Of a DNA stretch of 64,000 bases, positions 51,003-62,176 are shown piece by piece (positions within the stretch are counted from its first letter, which is position 1; every line of letters starts with the position of its first letter). A program made the translations under genes and the position numbers. The notes under the pieces were generated by a model. That model was not told where the DNA came from, ran no database searches, and worked only from the letters and a program-made list of their open reading frames with translations. This stretch comes from Emiliania huxleyi CCMP1516 (Eukaryota; Haptophyta; Isochrysidales; Noelaerhabdaceae): positions 1-64,000 of the forward strand of contig NW_005199314.1 in NCBI RefSeq assembly GCF_000372725.1, in the 5' to 3' direction.

Positions 51003-52355
51003 ATGTCTGACCAAGCGCAAGCGGACTCGCACAGCGATTCGCTGTGCTCGTCCCAAGTTCGCGGCGGCAGGCATCTCCTCGTCCTCTCCTCGGCGGGCAA
51101 GCCCATCTTTTCGCTGCAGCACGGCGACGAGACGTCCGTCGCCGATCTTGCCGCGCTTGTCGCCGCAATCGTGTCCTTTGTGCAGCGCGGCGGCGACGAG
51201 ATCCGGCACGTGCGTGCGGGCGCGACCTCGCTCGCCTTTCTCGTGCGTGGGCCGCTCTATCTCGTCGCCTCCTCCTCGTGCGGCGACACGGTGCCCTACC
51301 TCTCCCGCCAGCTGGCCGCACTGCACGCGCAGCTCCTCTCTGTCCTCACCTCAAAGGTGGAGGAGGTGTTCGCGCGCAACGCCGGCTTCGACCTGCGCTC
51401 GCTCCTCGGCGGCACCGACCGCGCTCTGCAGAGGATGCTGCGCGGCGCCACCTCCTCTCCCTCGCTGCTGCTGCAGGCGCCGCCCGCGATGCGAGCACCG
51501 CCGGCGCTGCGCGGCGAGCTCACGCGAAGGCTGCGGCGGAACCGGCCGGCGCCGCTCCTCTTCGCCGTGCTGCTCGGCCACGGGCGGCTCCTCACGGCGC
51601 TGCGCGGCCAGCGCGCGGCGCTCGGCGCATCGGACCTGCTCCTCCTCCTCAACGCGATCTCCGAGGCGGCCGAGGGCGGCGAGGGCGGCGGCGAGGGGAG
51701 AGGCGGCGAGGGCGGCGGCGGCGAGGGGAGGGGCGGCCGGCAGTTTGCCGACGACCAGTCGCAGTCCTGGCTGCCGCTTTGCTTGCCGCACTTCAATGAG
51801 CGCGGCTTCTTGCACGCGCACGTCTCGACCGTCGGCCAGCACCTCCGCCTCGTCCTCCTCTCGCCCGACCGCGACGCCTTCGCTCCCCTCGCCGCGCACC
51901 GCGACGCCTTTGCCGCCTCGCTCGCCGCCCTCGCGCCACCCGCCGCCTCCGCGCTCGCCGCCGCCCTCGCCGCGCCCTCGCCGCCGCTCGAGGCGGCCGG
52001 CGTGCCCGAGCTGCTGCACTACGCCTACACGGCCACCTCCCTCGGCCAGTCCATCTCGCCGCTCCTCCCGGCCGGCAGCCCGTACGCCGAGCCGGCCGCA
52101 CTCGAGCGGCTCCTCCGCCGTTACCAGCGCGCGCAGGCCCGCACGCACGCCAAGGGCAGGGACGGCCCGGCGCACGAGTACTTTGCGGCCTCCGACTCGG
52201 AGCTCGTCGTCGCGTGGCGCGGCGCCGGCTTTGAGCTCTACGTGGCGCTCTGGCCGCTGATACAGCTTCCGGCCGCGGCCGCAGCGTGCAGCCAGCTACT
52301 GCGCTGGCTGCGGCGGGAGGAGAAGGCCCTCTTCCTGACGTACACCAAGTATTGA
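51003..52355 (+). CDS. MON1: MON1 vacuolar fusion protein homolog
   Basis: 450 aa from ATG 51003, single exon. MON1 pairs with CCZ1 as the guanine-nucleotide exchange factor for Rab7, switching early to late endosomes and driving vacuole fusion. Three longin-type domains can be followed: the first with GGRHLLVLSSAGKPIFSLQH and GPLYLVASSSCGDTVPYLSR; then NAGFDLRSLLGGTD; the second ending SQSWLPLCLPHFNERGFLHA; the third with HEYFAASDSELVVAWRGAGF and LRREEKALFLTYTKY. These match the family in order. The N-terminal disordered region common in animals is very short here. A Gly/Glu repeat (about 226-246) is a low-complexity insertion between domains. Confidence 0.93.
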   Translation: MSDQAQADSHSDSLCSSQVRGGRHLLVLSSAGKPIFSLQHGDETSVADLAALVAAIVSFVQRGGDEIRHVRAGATSLAFLVRGPLYLVASSSCGDTVPYLSRQLAALHAQLLSVLTSKVEEVFARNAGFDLRSLLGGTDRALQRMLRGATSSPSLLLQAPPAMRAPPALRGELTRRLRRNRPAPLLFAVLLGHGRLLTALRGQRAALGASDLLLLLNAISEAAEGGEGGGEGRGGEGGGGEGRGGRQFADDQSQSWLPLCLPHFNERGFLHAHVSTVGQHLRLVLLSPDRDAFAPLAAHRDAFAASLAALAPPAASALAAALAAPSPPLEAAGVPELLHYAYTATSLGQSISPLLPAGSPYAEPAALERLLRRYQRAQARTHAKGRDGPAHEYFAASDSELVVAWRGAGFELYVALWPLIQLPAAAAACSQLLRWLRREEKALFLTYTKY

Positions 52356-53839
52356 ACACCCACCCTGGGTTTTTACTTAAGTGTTAAGAAGTCTCTCCAC
52401 AGAGAAGTGTACTTGAGCGAGTGAGCTTGTGTACCTTGTTACGTAGTGTCCTTGTGTGGTTTCTTCTCTTTCCTCGTCGCGAGGAGACACTCGCAAAACC
52501 GTGCACGTATAGAGCCGTAGAGGTAGCGTAGAGGGAGCGGACCGTGAGTTCAGGAAATCCGGGGACGCGACCCACTTCGCCACAGACGGTCCCGCGCCTC
52601 GCCGCTAGGACGGCGACACGGCCGCGGCTCGTGTGCGTGTCGCCGTCTTTGTCCGGAGTGAATACTCCAACGCACTCGTCGGTGACGGTGTCCCCGGATT
52701 TCGCCGCGCTCGGCGAACCTCGACAGCGCTTTCGGTGGCATGCAGCTCTTTGCGACAGAAGCCTGGAGAGCAGCTCCTCTGCTGCTCACACACTCTGCAC
52801 AGTTGACACAGCCTACTGTGCGGCTGCCACAGCTGTGACAGCGATGGGCTCGCCCTCACTGGCCCTCAGTCACTTGTGCTGCGGCTTGTGTGAGCGACCG
52901 CACTGGTCACTGCTCGGCGACTGCCGGCACACTGTGAGACCATGGGTGTGAGGTTAAACCACGCTACCAGCGCTTGGTCACATCGTCCCCGAGGTCAGAT
53001 CCTTCTACTCTGTTGATGACAAGACTTGTCTACTGGCTGGAGCCGAGCAGGAGGGCCCAGCGCACAACCCCTGGTCAACTCAGGGTCCACACCCCGTACC
53101 GCGCGAAGGTACAAGGTTCTCCCCACACTCTGATCTCTGACGTCTCTCTGACCTGACTGTCAGTCTGACGTATCTGAGACTGAGAGTGAGACGTGAGAGT
53201 GAGTTTTTGAGTACTGGGAGAGTGTAGTGTGTGTGTAGACGTGAGGCGGAGAGCCGGGAGGTGGCGCAGGTGCGGGCGAGTCCGCGCCCTGGTCTTGCTC
53301 GGTTCTCTCTCACCCTCTCAGCAGCTCGAGTCGTCCCTCGAGGAGACGACCGAGAGAAGATAGCGCTTAGCGGTTAGCGCAGAGGCCCCCCCGGAACGCG
53401 GCGCTATACGCGGGCGGTTGACCAAGGCTGCCCGCGTGTATGTGCGGCCTGAACCTGTTCGTGGAGCGATTTTGGTTTGTTTGCGGGCACGCGTGACGCA
53501 CGTGTGTACGTGTCCAGTCTCCACACTCCAGTCAAGTGTACGTTACTTTTAGCTTACTGGGAGAAGGGGGACTCTCTCTCTCCAGTGTATGGAGAGTGTG
53601 TATGTGAGAGCGGAGAAAGGAGTGGAACGAGAAGGCGCTCAAGAAGAAGCCCGTACTTGTAATTTGAAGAGACAGAATGATTGACGATATGGAAAGCAGG
53701 GCGCATGGCAAGGAACCTTCCATCCCGGCCGGCGGTGTTGTCCCCACTCACAGTTATTTATGGTGTTATGGCTCTCTGGGCATAGCAGCGGGCCCATAAC
53801 AGCCATAACACCCATAACATGTTATGGGAGGGCCGTCCC
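52356..53839. other. Intergenic stretch
   Basis: No gene supported. An inverted repeat (AAATCCGGGGAC at 52555 facing GTCCCCGGATTT near 52690) encloses a second one (GACGGCGACACG facing CGTGTCGCCGTC). CCATAACA words are repeated at 53790-53827, next to the gap. Confidence 0.5.
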
Positions 53840-54632
53840 NNNNNNNNNNNNNNNNNNNNNNNNNNNNNNNNNNNNNNNNNNNNNNNNNNNNNNNNNNNNN
53901 NNNNNNNNNNNNNNNNNNNNNNNNNNNNNNNNNNNNNNNNNNNNNNNNNNNNNNNNNNNNNNNNNNNNNNNNNNNNNNNNNNNNNNNNNNNNNNNNNNNN
54001 NNNNNNNNNNNNNNNNNNNNNNNNNNNNNNNNNNNNNNNNNNNNNNNNNNNNNNNNNNNNNNNNNNNNNNNNNNNNNNNNNNNNNNNNNNNNNNNNNNNN
54101 NNNNNNNNNNNNNNNNNNNNNNNNNNNNNNNNNNNNNNNNNNNNNNNNNNNNNNNNNNNNNNNNNNNNNNNNNNNNNNNNNNNNNNNNNNNNNNNNNNNN
54201 NNNNNNNNNNNNNNNNNNNNNNNNNNNNNNNNNNNNNNNNNNNNNNNNNNNNNNNNNNNNNNNNNNNNNNNNNNNNNNNNNNNNNNNNNNNNNNNNNNNN
54301 NNNNNNNNNNNNNNNNNNNNNNNNNNNNNNNNNNNNNNNNNNNNNNNNNNNNNNNNNNNNNNNNNNNNNNNNNNNNNNNNNNNNNNNNNNNNNNNNNNNN
54401 NNNNNNNNNNNNNNNNNNNNNNNNNNNNNNNNNNNNNNNNNNNNNNNNNNNNNNNNNNNNNNNNNNNNNNNNNNNNNNNNNNNNNNNNNNNNNNNNNNNN
54501 NNNNNNNNNNNNNNNNNNNNNNNNNNNNNNNNNNNNNNNNNNNNNNNNNNNNNNNNNNNNNNNNNNNNNNNNNNNNNNNNNNNNNNNNNNNNNNNNNNNN
54601 NNNNNNNNNNNNNNNNNNNNNNNNNNNNNNNN
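53840..54632. other. Assembly gap (793 N)
   Basis: Undetermined bases. Frames drawn across it are meaningless. The right edge begins inside repeat R4 (54633-54680). Confidence 0.99.
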
Positions 54633-56527
54633 CTTTCCTCCCGCTGTGATCCTGTGTGAGCTCTGTGTCTTGATTTGCCAACAACATACCTAAAACAAAT
54701 AGTACCGTACTATGACAGAGAAGCCCATAAAAGTCGTCGCGGCAGTCCACGCCGAGCCGGCCTGCTGCCGGCTCGCACGGCAGCCTTTTCCTCTCGACCA
54801 GCCTCAACTTCCGTACAGTCAACATTTTGTCGCTGCGTGCTCGTGGCGAGCTGTGGCGGCGGTCGAAGTTGGACCAGATTCGGTGACGAGCGCCGGACGA
54901 TAGTACCGCCTCTGTTCGCCCTGTGCATGTCAGGCCAGGCTGCAGCAGGGCACTACCATCGTGCTGCCCTGTTGCAGCCTGACTTTGCCCACTGTGCACA
55001 GTCGCCAGAGCACCACCACCGCCCGGCATCGTGTCACGGCGAGCTCCTTCTGCGCCCGCTCGCGAGGCTCTCGAGCTGGTACACTTGGCCATCTGCTGCT
55101 CGCGTTCAGCGAGCTCTTCTCCGCACTGATGCCACGGCGCCGTCACCACACACCTTCTGGCCGGCCTGAGCCGCGCGGACTCGCCGGCGGGGGCAACGTG
55201 TCGACCTCTCTCTCTGGTGCACCACGGGCCGCGACGGCTGCTGGCAGCAGGCGCGAGGAGGCAGTGTGCCGGCACAGTCGAGCTGGAGCATCGGGTTCTT
55301 GATGCTTGTGGGGTCGAGTTTGACCTTATGTGGCATAATATGCAACAATAGTGCTATGCTATCTCCCGGCTTTTTGAGATATGAGCCCTCAAAGTCCAAT
55401 TATGGTTTACTGTGGTGACCATAGTATACCGTCTGTCCGGTTTGCGTTTCTTCAAACGAAACACTTTAAGGTCTCGACAATCACTAAGCTGCTTATGTGG
55501 CACCGCAGAGGCTCCCTTGGGGATGCTTGAGGCCACCCCAACCACTCACGAAGCCTTACGTGGGCGTATTCAAATAGTTAGAGGCTGCGCAGGCCGTCCC
55601 GTTCTTGCTGTTTGAAACGCCTGTTGCGCTGGCCGCTGCGCGCGCGCGCTGGCCGCTGCCGGGGCTACTGTCTCACTCTCACGTGCCGCAATATGTGTCA
55701 CACACGGCGGCTTCTGCCACCTCTCGATTGGTTCTACTTTCTACGCACACCTACCGGGGAAGGGGCGCTTGGGAGCGGGGGCGGGGGCGGGGGCGGGGGC
55801 GCGCAGCACGGCTGCGCGGCGCGCGCAACAGAGGGTAGGGTGGGGAAGACGGCGAGGAGGGGGCGGCGGCGGCGGCGGCGGCGGCAGCGCGCGCGCGGCG
55901 CGCGCGACGGGGGGGCGGAGCAGCGACCGCTGGCGCGGCCGCTGCTCCGTCTGTGCCAGGGACGCGCGCTCTGCGCCGCTGCAGAGCGCGCGCGTCAGGG
56001 CAAGGGGCATGCTTGGCGGCGCGGGACGCGTGGCGGCGGCGGCGAGCACGCTCCGTGAGCGGTGAGGCGGCCGGGCGAGGGCGCGGCGGGTGACGGGTCA
56101 AGGGAGCAGCCCACACCCGGCGTCGCTTTTTGAGCGACGCCTGTGGTACGCCTGCGCAGGGGCCGCAGGGCGGTCAGTTGTGGGGCGAGGCGGTGCCGGC
56201 CGCGGGCCGGGTGCAAGGCGCCGGCCTCGGCGCCGCCTCGGCGCGCCGCACGGGCGCGGCGAGCCTCTGAGCGGGAGCCGAAGGTTTGCCGCGGTGGGAG
56301 GTGGTAGGGAGGGAGGGAGGTGGGGGTGATTTGACTTTGCCGCAGAGGCCGTCCCTAGCTGTGAACAGCAAAACGGGACAGTATCTACTTTTGTGGTTTA
56401 CCCACATCTACCCTTATAAGTCTCTCGTGTCCGCGCCGACGCTCTTTTAACGTAGAACGTCCCAGCCGAAATCCGCCCGCCGACGATCGATCAGTCCACA
56501 ATCGTCGGCCCGCAGCGACCCGCAGCG
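54633..56527. other. Intergenic stretch
   Basis: Starts with the inverted R4 copy. Then about 1.8 kb without a supported gene, including a GGGGGC-rich tract (55775-55900) and GCG runs whose Ala/Arg/Gly frames are noise. Confidence 0.45.
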
Positions 56528-57195
56528 ATGGATGCCGCCGCCCCCCCGGCCCCTGCGGCTGACGCGCCGATGCACGACCGGCCTCCGTCGGATGGCTCTC
56601 CGGCCTCTCCGGCCGCTGACGCGGCCGCCCATGCTGCTGCCGATCCGGTCCCTCTCACGCTCAGCGATATCCGCACAAGCTACGACAACTTCGAGGTCGC
56701 CGGCTTTGGCCAGGTGCAGCAACCACCTGCTTGCCTCCATGTTCACGCTTCGCCCCCCCCTCCCCCCCCGCCCCCCCCTTCTGACGCCGCCGTCTGACCT
56801 TAGGTGAGGGGCACGACTACCCGCCTGGAAGGCGCTCTCACCAGCAAGTCACCCAGGCACCAACTCCTGGGCGTTTACGCTTGACTACGAAACCATGCAG
56901 TGGATGCAGCTCGATCAAAACGGCGACGCCAACAGCTGGTCCCTGGGCGAGTTCCTTGCGCTCAGGATGAGGTGCGAGCCATGATGCTCGACCCAGCGTG
57001 CACCAAGTCGCTCACATTCCGTGAGTTCGTCAACGGGCGACTGCGATCTCGAACTCCGACAACTGGACTGGTGCACCAGCCGCGGAGGACGATGGCTCCC
57101 TCGACGACATCCCTTCATCGACGGACGCCTTCACCGCCGCCGGCCCTGGGCCATCCATCGCGGCCTCCGACTGGCTGCCGCAGCTCACACCCTAA
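56528..57195 (+). CDS. Hypothetical acidic protein, spliced
   Basis: ATG 56528 begins an Ala/Pro-rich exon (MDAAAPPAPAADAPMHDRPP) reaching DIRTSYDNFEVAGFGQ, then a GT-AG intron with a long C tract (about 56716-56804). Later coding-like pieces are SWAFTLDYETMQWMQLDQNG (about 56865-56980), MMLDPACTKSLTFREFVNG, and an acidic end in another frame (AAEDDGSLDDIPSSTDAF ... DWLPQLTP) stopping at 57195. One or two further introns are needed. Part of it vaguely resembles an EF-hand (DQNGD) but the spacing is wrong. No family recognised. The acidic tail with Asp-Trp-Leu-Pro would suit a transcriptional activator, which is speculation. Confidence 0.45.
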
Positions 57196-57510
57196 TCTAT
57201 CTGCCTTAGGCACGGAGCCAACGGAGCCATCGCGCACGCCCGCAGCATCGCATGCTGCTCCGAGGTCTCCCGCCGAGACCGGCTCGGCGCGGGGTTTGAC
57301 TGACGTGACTGACTGATGAGTGCTTGCGAGAGAGAGATGTTTAGCAATGCTTGCGATGGATGATCTCCGACACCCAAAACCAAAATGCAAATGCGGAGTG
57401 GAGCCCACTTCGCGTGCAGATCCTGCGTCTCTCACTGCCCGAACAGCAGAGGCGGGTACCGCCGCAGGTCCCACACTAGTTAAGCGAGTAAGAATTCTTG
57501 TTGGGCTGGA

Positions 57511-58431
57511 ATGCTCGAGGCCAGTGACCGCCGAGCTCTCGCCGCGGGCGGAGGGTCCTACCTCGCCGTCGTCTGCGCCTCGCAGGCGGTTCAGCTCGTC
57601 GCCGGGATCACGACGGCCACTCCACTCCTCCCGACGCTGCTCGGGGCCTGCACCGTCGGCGGCGCTTCTGCCGTCGCTCTGCGTGCCGCAGACGCTGCTG
57701 GCGGCAGACGCCGCTCGCTTGCGTCGACATACGCGTGCCACAGCGGCGGGTCGGCCGACGCGACGGCGGCGCTGGCGGGCGCGGCCCTGCACGTGTGCTT
57801 TGGCTTGGGGGTGCGATTCTGGGCTCTCAGCCCGTCGAGCCTCGCCGCCGAGGGCGCATTCGCCTGGGCGGCCGCCTCGCTGCCGGCGGGCGAGGGATAC
57901 GCCTCCACGCCCCAGAGGGAGGCGCTGCAGCGATTTGGCCGCCTCGCCGGCTGCCACTCTTGCGGCACCCGCTTTGCGGCGCAGTATGTCGGCGACCACG
58001 TGCCTCCTCTCTCGGTGGCGAGCCGCCGCCCGCGGCTGCTCAGCGCGGTGCTCGGCCGGCCGGCCTTCCGCTTCTACCCGCAGTGTCGGGCCTGCTCCGC
58101 CCAGCAGGCGGCGACGATGAACCGCCGCGCGCGTGACCTGCCCTCCACCCTCGCGAGCCGTGCCGTCTACCACCTGCCGTCGCCGCTGCGCGCCACGAGC
58201 TACGTGGGCGTGGCGGTCGTCGCCCTCGCGCTCGCCGCCGAGGCCGACGTCGGTCCCGCCCGCAGAGCTCTCTCCATCGCGTCGGGCGCCGCGGACGCCA
58301 CTCGGCAAAAGCTTCTGTCGGCCCGTGCGACCTGCGTTCGCGCTTGTGTGGCCGCCCGCAGCGCGCACCTTCACGCTGAGCCTGCCTTTCATTTCTGCGC
58401 AAGCGGATCCTGGCGGATTTTGAGTAAATAA
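57511..58431 (+). CDS. Membrane protein with CxxC / DHxPP / CxxC zinc-site-like motif
   Basis: 306 aa from ATG 57511, uninterrupted. The N-terminal half has hydrophobic stretches (YLAVVCASQAVQLVAGITTA, ALAGAALHVCFGLGVRFWAL) that could be membrane helices. The middle has CHSCGTRFAAQYVGDHVPPL (about 152-171) and FYPQCRACSAQQA (about 190-202): two CxxC pairs plus a conserved-looking GDHVPP, a likely zinc site. A third hydrophobic helix is at YVGVAVVALALAA. I have a sense of the DHxPP/PQCxxC pattern in uncharacterised eukaryotic proteins but cannot name the family. It is convergent with the HAD gene, their stops 59 nt apart. Confidence 0.7.
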   Translation: MLEASDRRALAAGGGSYLAVVCASQAVQLVAGITTATPLLPTLLGACTVGGASAVALRAADAAGGRRRSLASTYACHSGGSADATAALAGAALHVCFGLGVRFWALSPSSLAAEGAFAWAAASLPAGEGYASTPQREALQRFGRLAGCHSCGTRFAAQYVGDHVPPLSVASRRPRLLSAVLGRPAFRFYPQCRACSAQQAATMNRRARDLPSTLASRAVYHLPSPLRATSYVGVAVVALALAAEADVGPARRALSIASGAADATRQKLLSARATCVRACVAARSAHLHAEPAFHFCASGSWRILSK

Positions 58432-58490
58432 AAAGTAGAATACTCAGCCCGTCCCAAATTCAGCAGGGTCGGGCGCCGGAGGAGGCGCTT

Positions 58491-59156
58491 CTACACAGTG
58501 CGGCTCACCGCGGACAAACGTGTCTGCACAGCGTGCAGGCCCGGGGTCACATTTTCGTCGTACTCCTCGCCCTCCTCCTCACCGTCGCCCCGGCGCCGCT
58601 TGGAGGTCGATCCTGAGCCCGCGAGCTGCGCTCGGAGCAGCGCGACCGCCCGGGCGGCCTGCTCCGCCGTGAGGCCGACGTCGCTGCGGGTCTGCACGAC
58701 GTGCCCCTCAAACATCGCCCTCCGTTCGGCACACTCCTCTCCGTCGAGGAGCTCCTCGTCGTCGAGGCACACCCACGCAGCGGGAGCCTGGCCCTGCGCG
58801 CGCCTCCGCTCTAGCCAGCTCGCGATCTCGTGCTGCCGTGCGCCAAAGTGTTCGGTGGAGGTGGCGTCTACGAAGGCGGTCACGGCGCCGAGCGGGCTGC
58901 CATCGTTGGCCGCGCCGAACCGGCGGAACTCGTCGAGGATGTCGGCGACAAAGGCCGGCTGCGCCCGCCAGGTGGAGGAGAGGACGAGCCGCGGCTCGCA
59001 GGGCAGCGGGGCGGCGAGCAGCGCTGACAGCGCGGACAGGCACGCGTCGTCGAAGAGGGCGGGCGGCTCGACTGCAGCCGCATTCGACCCGAACGGCAGC
59101 AGCACTCCATCGATGTCGAGGAAGACGATCACTCCACCGGAGCTCGAAGCTGACAT
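58491..59156 (-). CDS. HAD-superfamily protein (SAK-type HAD)
   Basis: 221 aa from ATG 59156 to the stop at 58491. VIVFLDIDGVLLPFG holds the catalytic DxD of haloacid-dehalogenase-like phosphatases. PRLVLSSTWRAQPAFVADIL carries the motif II Ser/Thr with the SSTWR string typical of the HAD subgroup (HAD_SAK) associated with nucleic-acid repair. WVCLDDEELLDG provides the acidic motif IV, and SDVGLTAEQAARAVALLRAQ closes the domain. The C-terminus is basic then acidic (KRRRGDGEEEGEEYDE), perhaps a nuclear signal. Predicted phosphatase or phosphotransferase; substrate unknown. Confidence 0.85.
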   Translation of the reverse strand: MSASSSGGVIVFLDIDGVLLPFGSNAAAVEPPALFDDACLSALSALLAAPLPCEPRLVLSSTWRAQPAFVADILDEFRRFGAANDGSPLGAVTAFVDATSTEHFGARQHEIASWLERRRAQGQAPAAWVCLDDEELLDGEECAERRAMFEGHVVQTRSDVGLTAEQAARAVALLRAQLAGSGSTSKRRRGDGEEEGEEYDENVTPGLHAVQTRLSAVSRTV

Positions 59157-59256
59157 GAAAGCTCAGGAGGCGGAGTTTGGTGCACACGTTTTTGTGTGCA
59201 GTGGGCTTCGCGGGCTCGGCGCGTTGATAGAATTTTTGAGTACGCGAGGGCGGGTA

Positions 59257-59418
59257 CTTGAGCACTTGAGCACTGGATAGGGTCGATTCCGCATGGTACG
59301 GGACCCCTCGATCGTCTCGCCCTCCCTCACTGGTGTGTTCATTTGGGGGGGTCATAACAAACACGGTACAGGATCGAGGTGCACGCTGCCGGAGCAGTGT
59401 CGTCCCCCCTCTCCCCGA
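59257..59418 (+). repeat. Dispersed repeat family R3, copy 2
   Basis: Nearly identical to 28045-28225 and in the same orientation; lacks a short AGGGACCCCAGAGGGTAGAT insertion present in copy 1. Confidence 0.88.
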
Positions 59419-60500
59419 CGGCGATGGCGGTGTGACCGATCGAGCTACAAGAGGAGCTTGTTCAGCAGGATCCGAGTTAGGCTGGCGCACTGCCTCACTG
59501 GGCCTGAGATCGCAGCGCCGCTTCCCGTCACCGTCTCGGGTTTATGTAGAGGGCGGTACCTTTTGTGAAACTGAAACGCGGAACGCGATCTGTCTCGCGT
59601 TCCTCAACGCTTGCGATTCAGCTGTCGCGCCGCTGGATGATCTTGCTCAGCTCGCCGAGCTCGACCTGAACGGTCAGCGACCGCTGAATCGCAGCCGTTC
59701 GTGCTGCACGCATGCATCGTTGCAGTTTTTCACCTTACTTCCCCCCCTCACTACGTACTTTCAGCTTACTGGGAGAAAAGAGAGATTGTGTTCTCTAGGC
59801 CCCTAAGGGCCCTACGCGCGGCGTGAGAGCTCGGAAGCGAGCTTTGCACGGCGATCGAGGATGGCGCGGTTCACCCCCTTCCACCGAAGCAATGGAGATG
59901 CGTTCCGCGTGGTGTCTCTCATCTCTCTCTCCAGTGTATGTAGCTCTTACGTACATTCCCGGAGGAGGACTGCTGACAGGGTTTGCGATGAGGAGCGACC
60001 CGATGGGTTTCTCGGAGGTTAGTGCACCACTAACCGCCGAAGCGCAAGCGCTGGGAGCAAGAACACTACGGACCTGGGTCGGGCTCATACTAGCACCCCA
60101 CCTCGCGAGCCGACGTTCTGGCTCAGCGAGGTTGCTGCGGAGCACTCGCGGACCGGTTCTTCTGGTCCAGCGAGGCCGCTGCGGGGCACCCGGCGGCTCG
60201 GGTCACTTCTCATCGCAAACTCGGTCGAGCAGGAGGTAAGGTGTGTGCGTGTGGGAGGCGGCGCGGCACTGTGGGAGCGGCGGTACGGCGGCGGCAAGGG
60301 TCGGCGGTAAGGCGGCGCGGCGGCAACAGACGGCAGGCAGGGCGCCGGACGGCGGGACAAACGGCACGGCGGGAGCGGCACGGCGGTACGGCGGCACGGC
60401 GGTAACGGACGGCAGGGGGGGCGGCAGCAATAATATCGTTGGCCGAAGCCTCGTTGGCCGCGGCCGAAGGCGAAGCCTTATTCAGCTGTTATTAATCGGG

Positions 60501-60700
60501 AGGTGTGGGGAGGTGTGGGGAGGTGTGGGGAGGTGTGGGGAGGTGTGGGGAGGTGTGGGGAGGTGTGGGGAGGTGTGGGGAGGTGTGGGGAGGTGTGGGG
60601 AGGTGTGGGGAGGTGTGGGGAGGTGTGGGGAGGTGTGGGGAGGTGTGGGGAGGTGTGGGGAGGTGTGGGGAGGTGTGGGGAGGTGTGGGGAGGTGTGGGG
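60501..60700 (+). repeat. 10-bp minisatellite (AGGTGTGGGG)20
   Basis: Twenty perfect tandem copies of AGGTGTGGGG, followed by two degenerate units. Frames through it give TSPHLPTPPH-type repeats and are not genes. Confidence 0.97.
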
Positions 60701-61137
60701 GGATGTGGGGATGTGGTAGCAGGAGCAGCATCAGCAGCAACAGCAGCAGGAGCAGCAGCACAGGTTAGGTCAGCCGCACAGAGGGCCGCGAGGTTGAGGT
60801 CAAAGAGCAGCAAGATGTTGAGGTCAAAAAATCGGTCGATTTCGAAGTTGCTCGAGACGGCCCGGAAATGGCCCCGCGCCGAAGCCCCGGTGTCGGCGCG
60901 CACCGCATCTCGGCCGCGAGGACCCGGTTCCGCCGCCCAAACGAGCAGCAGGAGCTCGGGCACAACTTTGTCGACTAACAGGTTGAGGAAAATTTCGGCG
61001 AAGAAGCGACACCGGCTGCACGCCGGGACGGACCCGGACCGCTCCCATTGTTCAGAAGAGCGCGGTGGTGAGCCACAACGGACCCCCACACAGCTCACAG
61101 CACACACAGGAAGAGCTGGGAGTCGCGGCACCAGACC

Positions 61138-62176
61138 ACTGGTTGGGTAGTAGTCTAAGTTCTGAGCCTCGCGGCTTAACGGGTCTAAGTGTGGCTAGCC
61201 ACGCTGGAGTGCTTACACGGTCTAAGATCAGCGGGCGCCTCTTACACCGGCTAAGTCGGCCATGGCACGCGATATACGGCGCTCGCGCCCAAATTTTCTT
61301 CGCCTGCGCGGCGGGCGATCGATCCTCCTCATGCTCAGCAATCGCCGCCTCAGCATCCTCCTCTTCCGATTCTCGTTGCTGCTTCTTGAGCGCACTTCGG
61401 CGACATCTAGCCAAATAGTTCTCACAAATAGCCTCAAGCTCAAACAAACGCATGTCAGAGAAGCCTGTGTATGCTGGTCCTCTTTGAACGATCCGCGCGT
61501 GAGGTAGCATAGGGCCTTGTTGGCAGCAGCCAGCTTGTTGCGCTGCTTCGTTGCGATGAGCTGATTGGGATCGCAGAAGTGCATGCCAAGCACCGCCACG
61601 ATCTTGAAGCAGAACACATCGCAACCGCATCGTCCGCACTGCCATCGGCATGCCGCGCCCGCCGCTTCGCCGCAGCCGCCTTAAGGCACGCATAGCGGCA
61701 GCACATGGTACGGTGCGCGTACTTGAGCAGGCGTTGCGCGCCGCAAGTAGCGCACTGGCCCTGGGAGACGGCGATATGGCGTCGTGCGCGGCATACGCTG
61801 GTCGGGACCGCGTCCAGGTATTTTTCAGTGTACGTGTACTCTCTCTCTACGTGTACCTAGAGAACACAACCCCCTCTCTCTTTTCTCTCTCTCTCAGTGT
61901 ATGTAGCTCTTACGTACATTCCCGTAGGAGACTCTGCTGACAGGGTTTGCGATGAGGAGCGACCCGAAGGGTTTCTCGGTTTTTCGGGTAAACCTGGACT
62001 TTTGCAGGTATACCCGGGTTTTACCCGGAGTTGGCCTCGTGTCGTCTAAGTTCATGGCCCCCGGCCTTCCAGCGTCTAAGTCTGAGCCCGGCTCCGTGCG
62101 GGGGCTAAGTTGAGCGCTCGCTCGCTGCAGAGGCTAAGTGTAGAGCGCGACCCTCTAGCCCTACTACCCAACCATT
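61138..62176. mobile_element. DNA transposon, 1039 bp, 8-bp TSD, with decayed coding region
   Basis: Terminal repeats of 16 bp, ACTGGTTGGGTAGTAG (61138-61153) and its complement (62161-62176), match at 15 positions. ACCAGACC flanks both ends (61130-61137, 62177-62184). Both subterminal regions carry several TCTAAG/GCTAAG motifs about 30 bp apart. On the minus strand 61228-61700 retains protein-like stretches in different frames (FCDPNQLIATKQRNKLAAAN, MRLFELEAICENYLARCRR, ESEEEDAEAAIAEHEEDRS), a frameshifted or spliced remnant of an unrecognised transposon gene. The right half includes the 90-bp segment shared with 59925-60012. Confidence 0.88.

Larger units (their letters stand above)
59157..61137. 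other. Repeat-rich intergenic stretch
   Basis: Holds R3 copy 2 (59257-59418), a 90-bp segment at 59925-60012 that recurs at 61890-61975, GGCGGCAC-type simple sequence (60280-60420) and the 10-bp minisatellite. No gene supported. Confidence 0.55.

Noticed and set aside
53758-55275. 500-residue minus-strand frame
   Set aside because: Most of it is the 793-N gap; the real part shows no protein-like sequence.
56960-57000. EF-hand in the hypothetical acidic protein
   Set aside because: DQNGDANSW lacks the position-12 acidic residue at the right spacing.
60501-60700. CRISPR-like array
   Set aside because: Units are contiguous with no spacers and the host is eukaryotic.
60478-61131. Long frames with TSPHLPTPPH repeats on both strands
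   Set aside because: They are translations of the 10-bp AGGTGTGGGG minisatellite; all frames stay open because the unit lacks stops.
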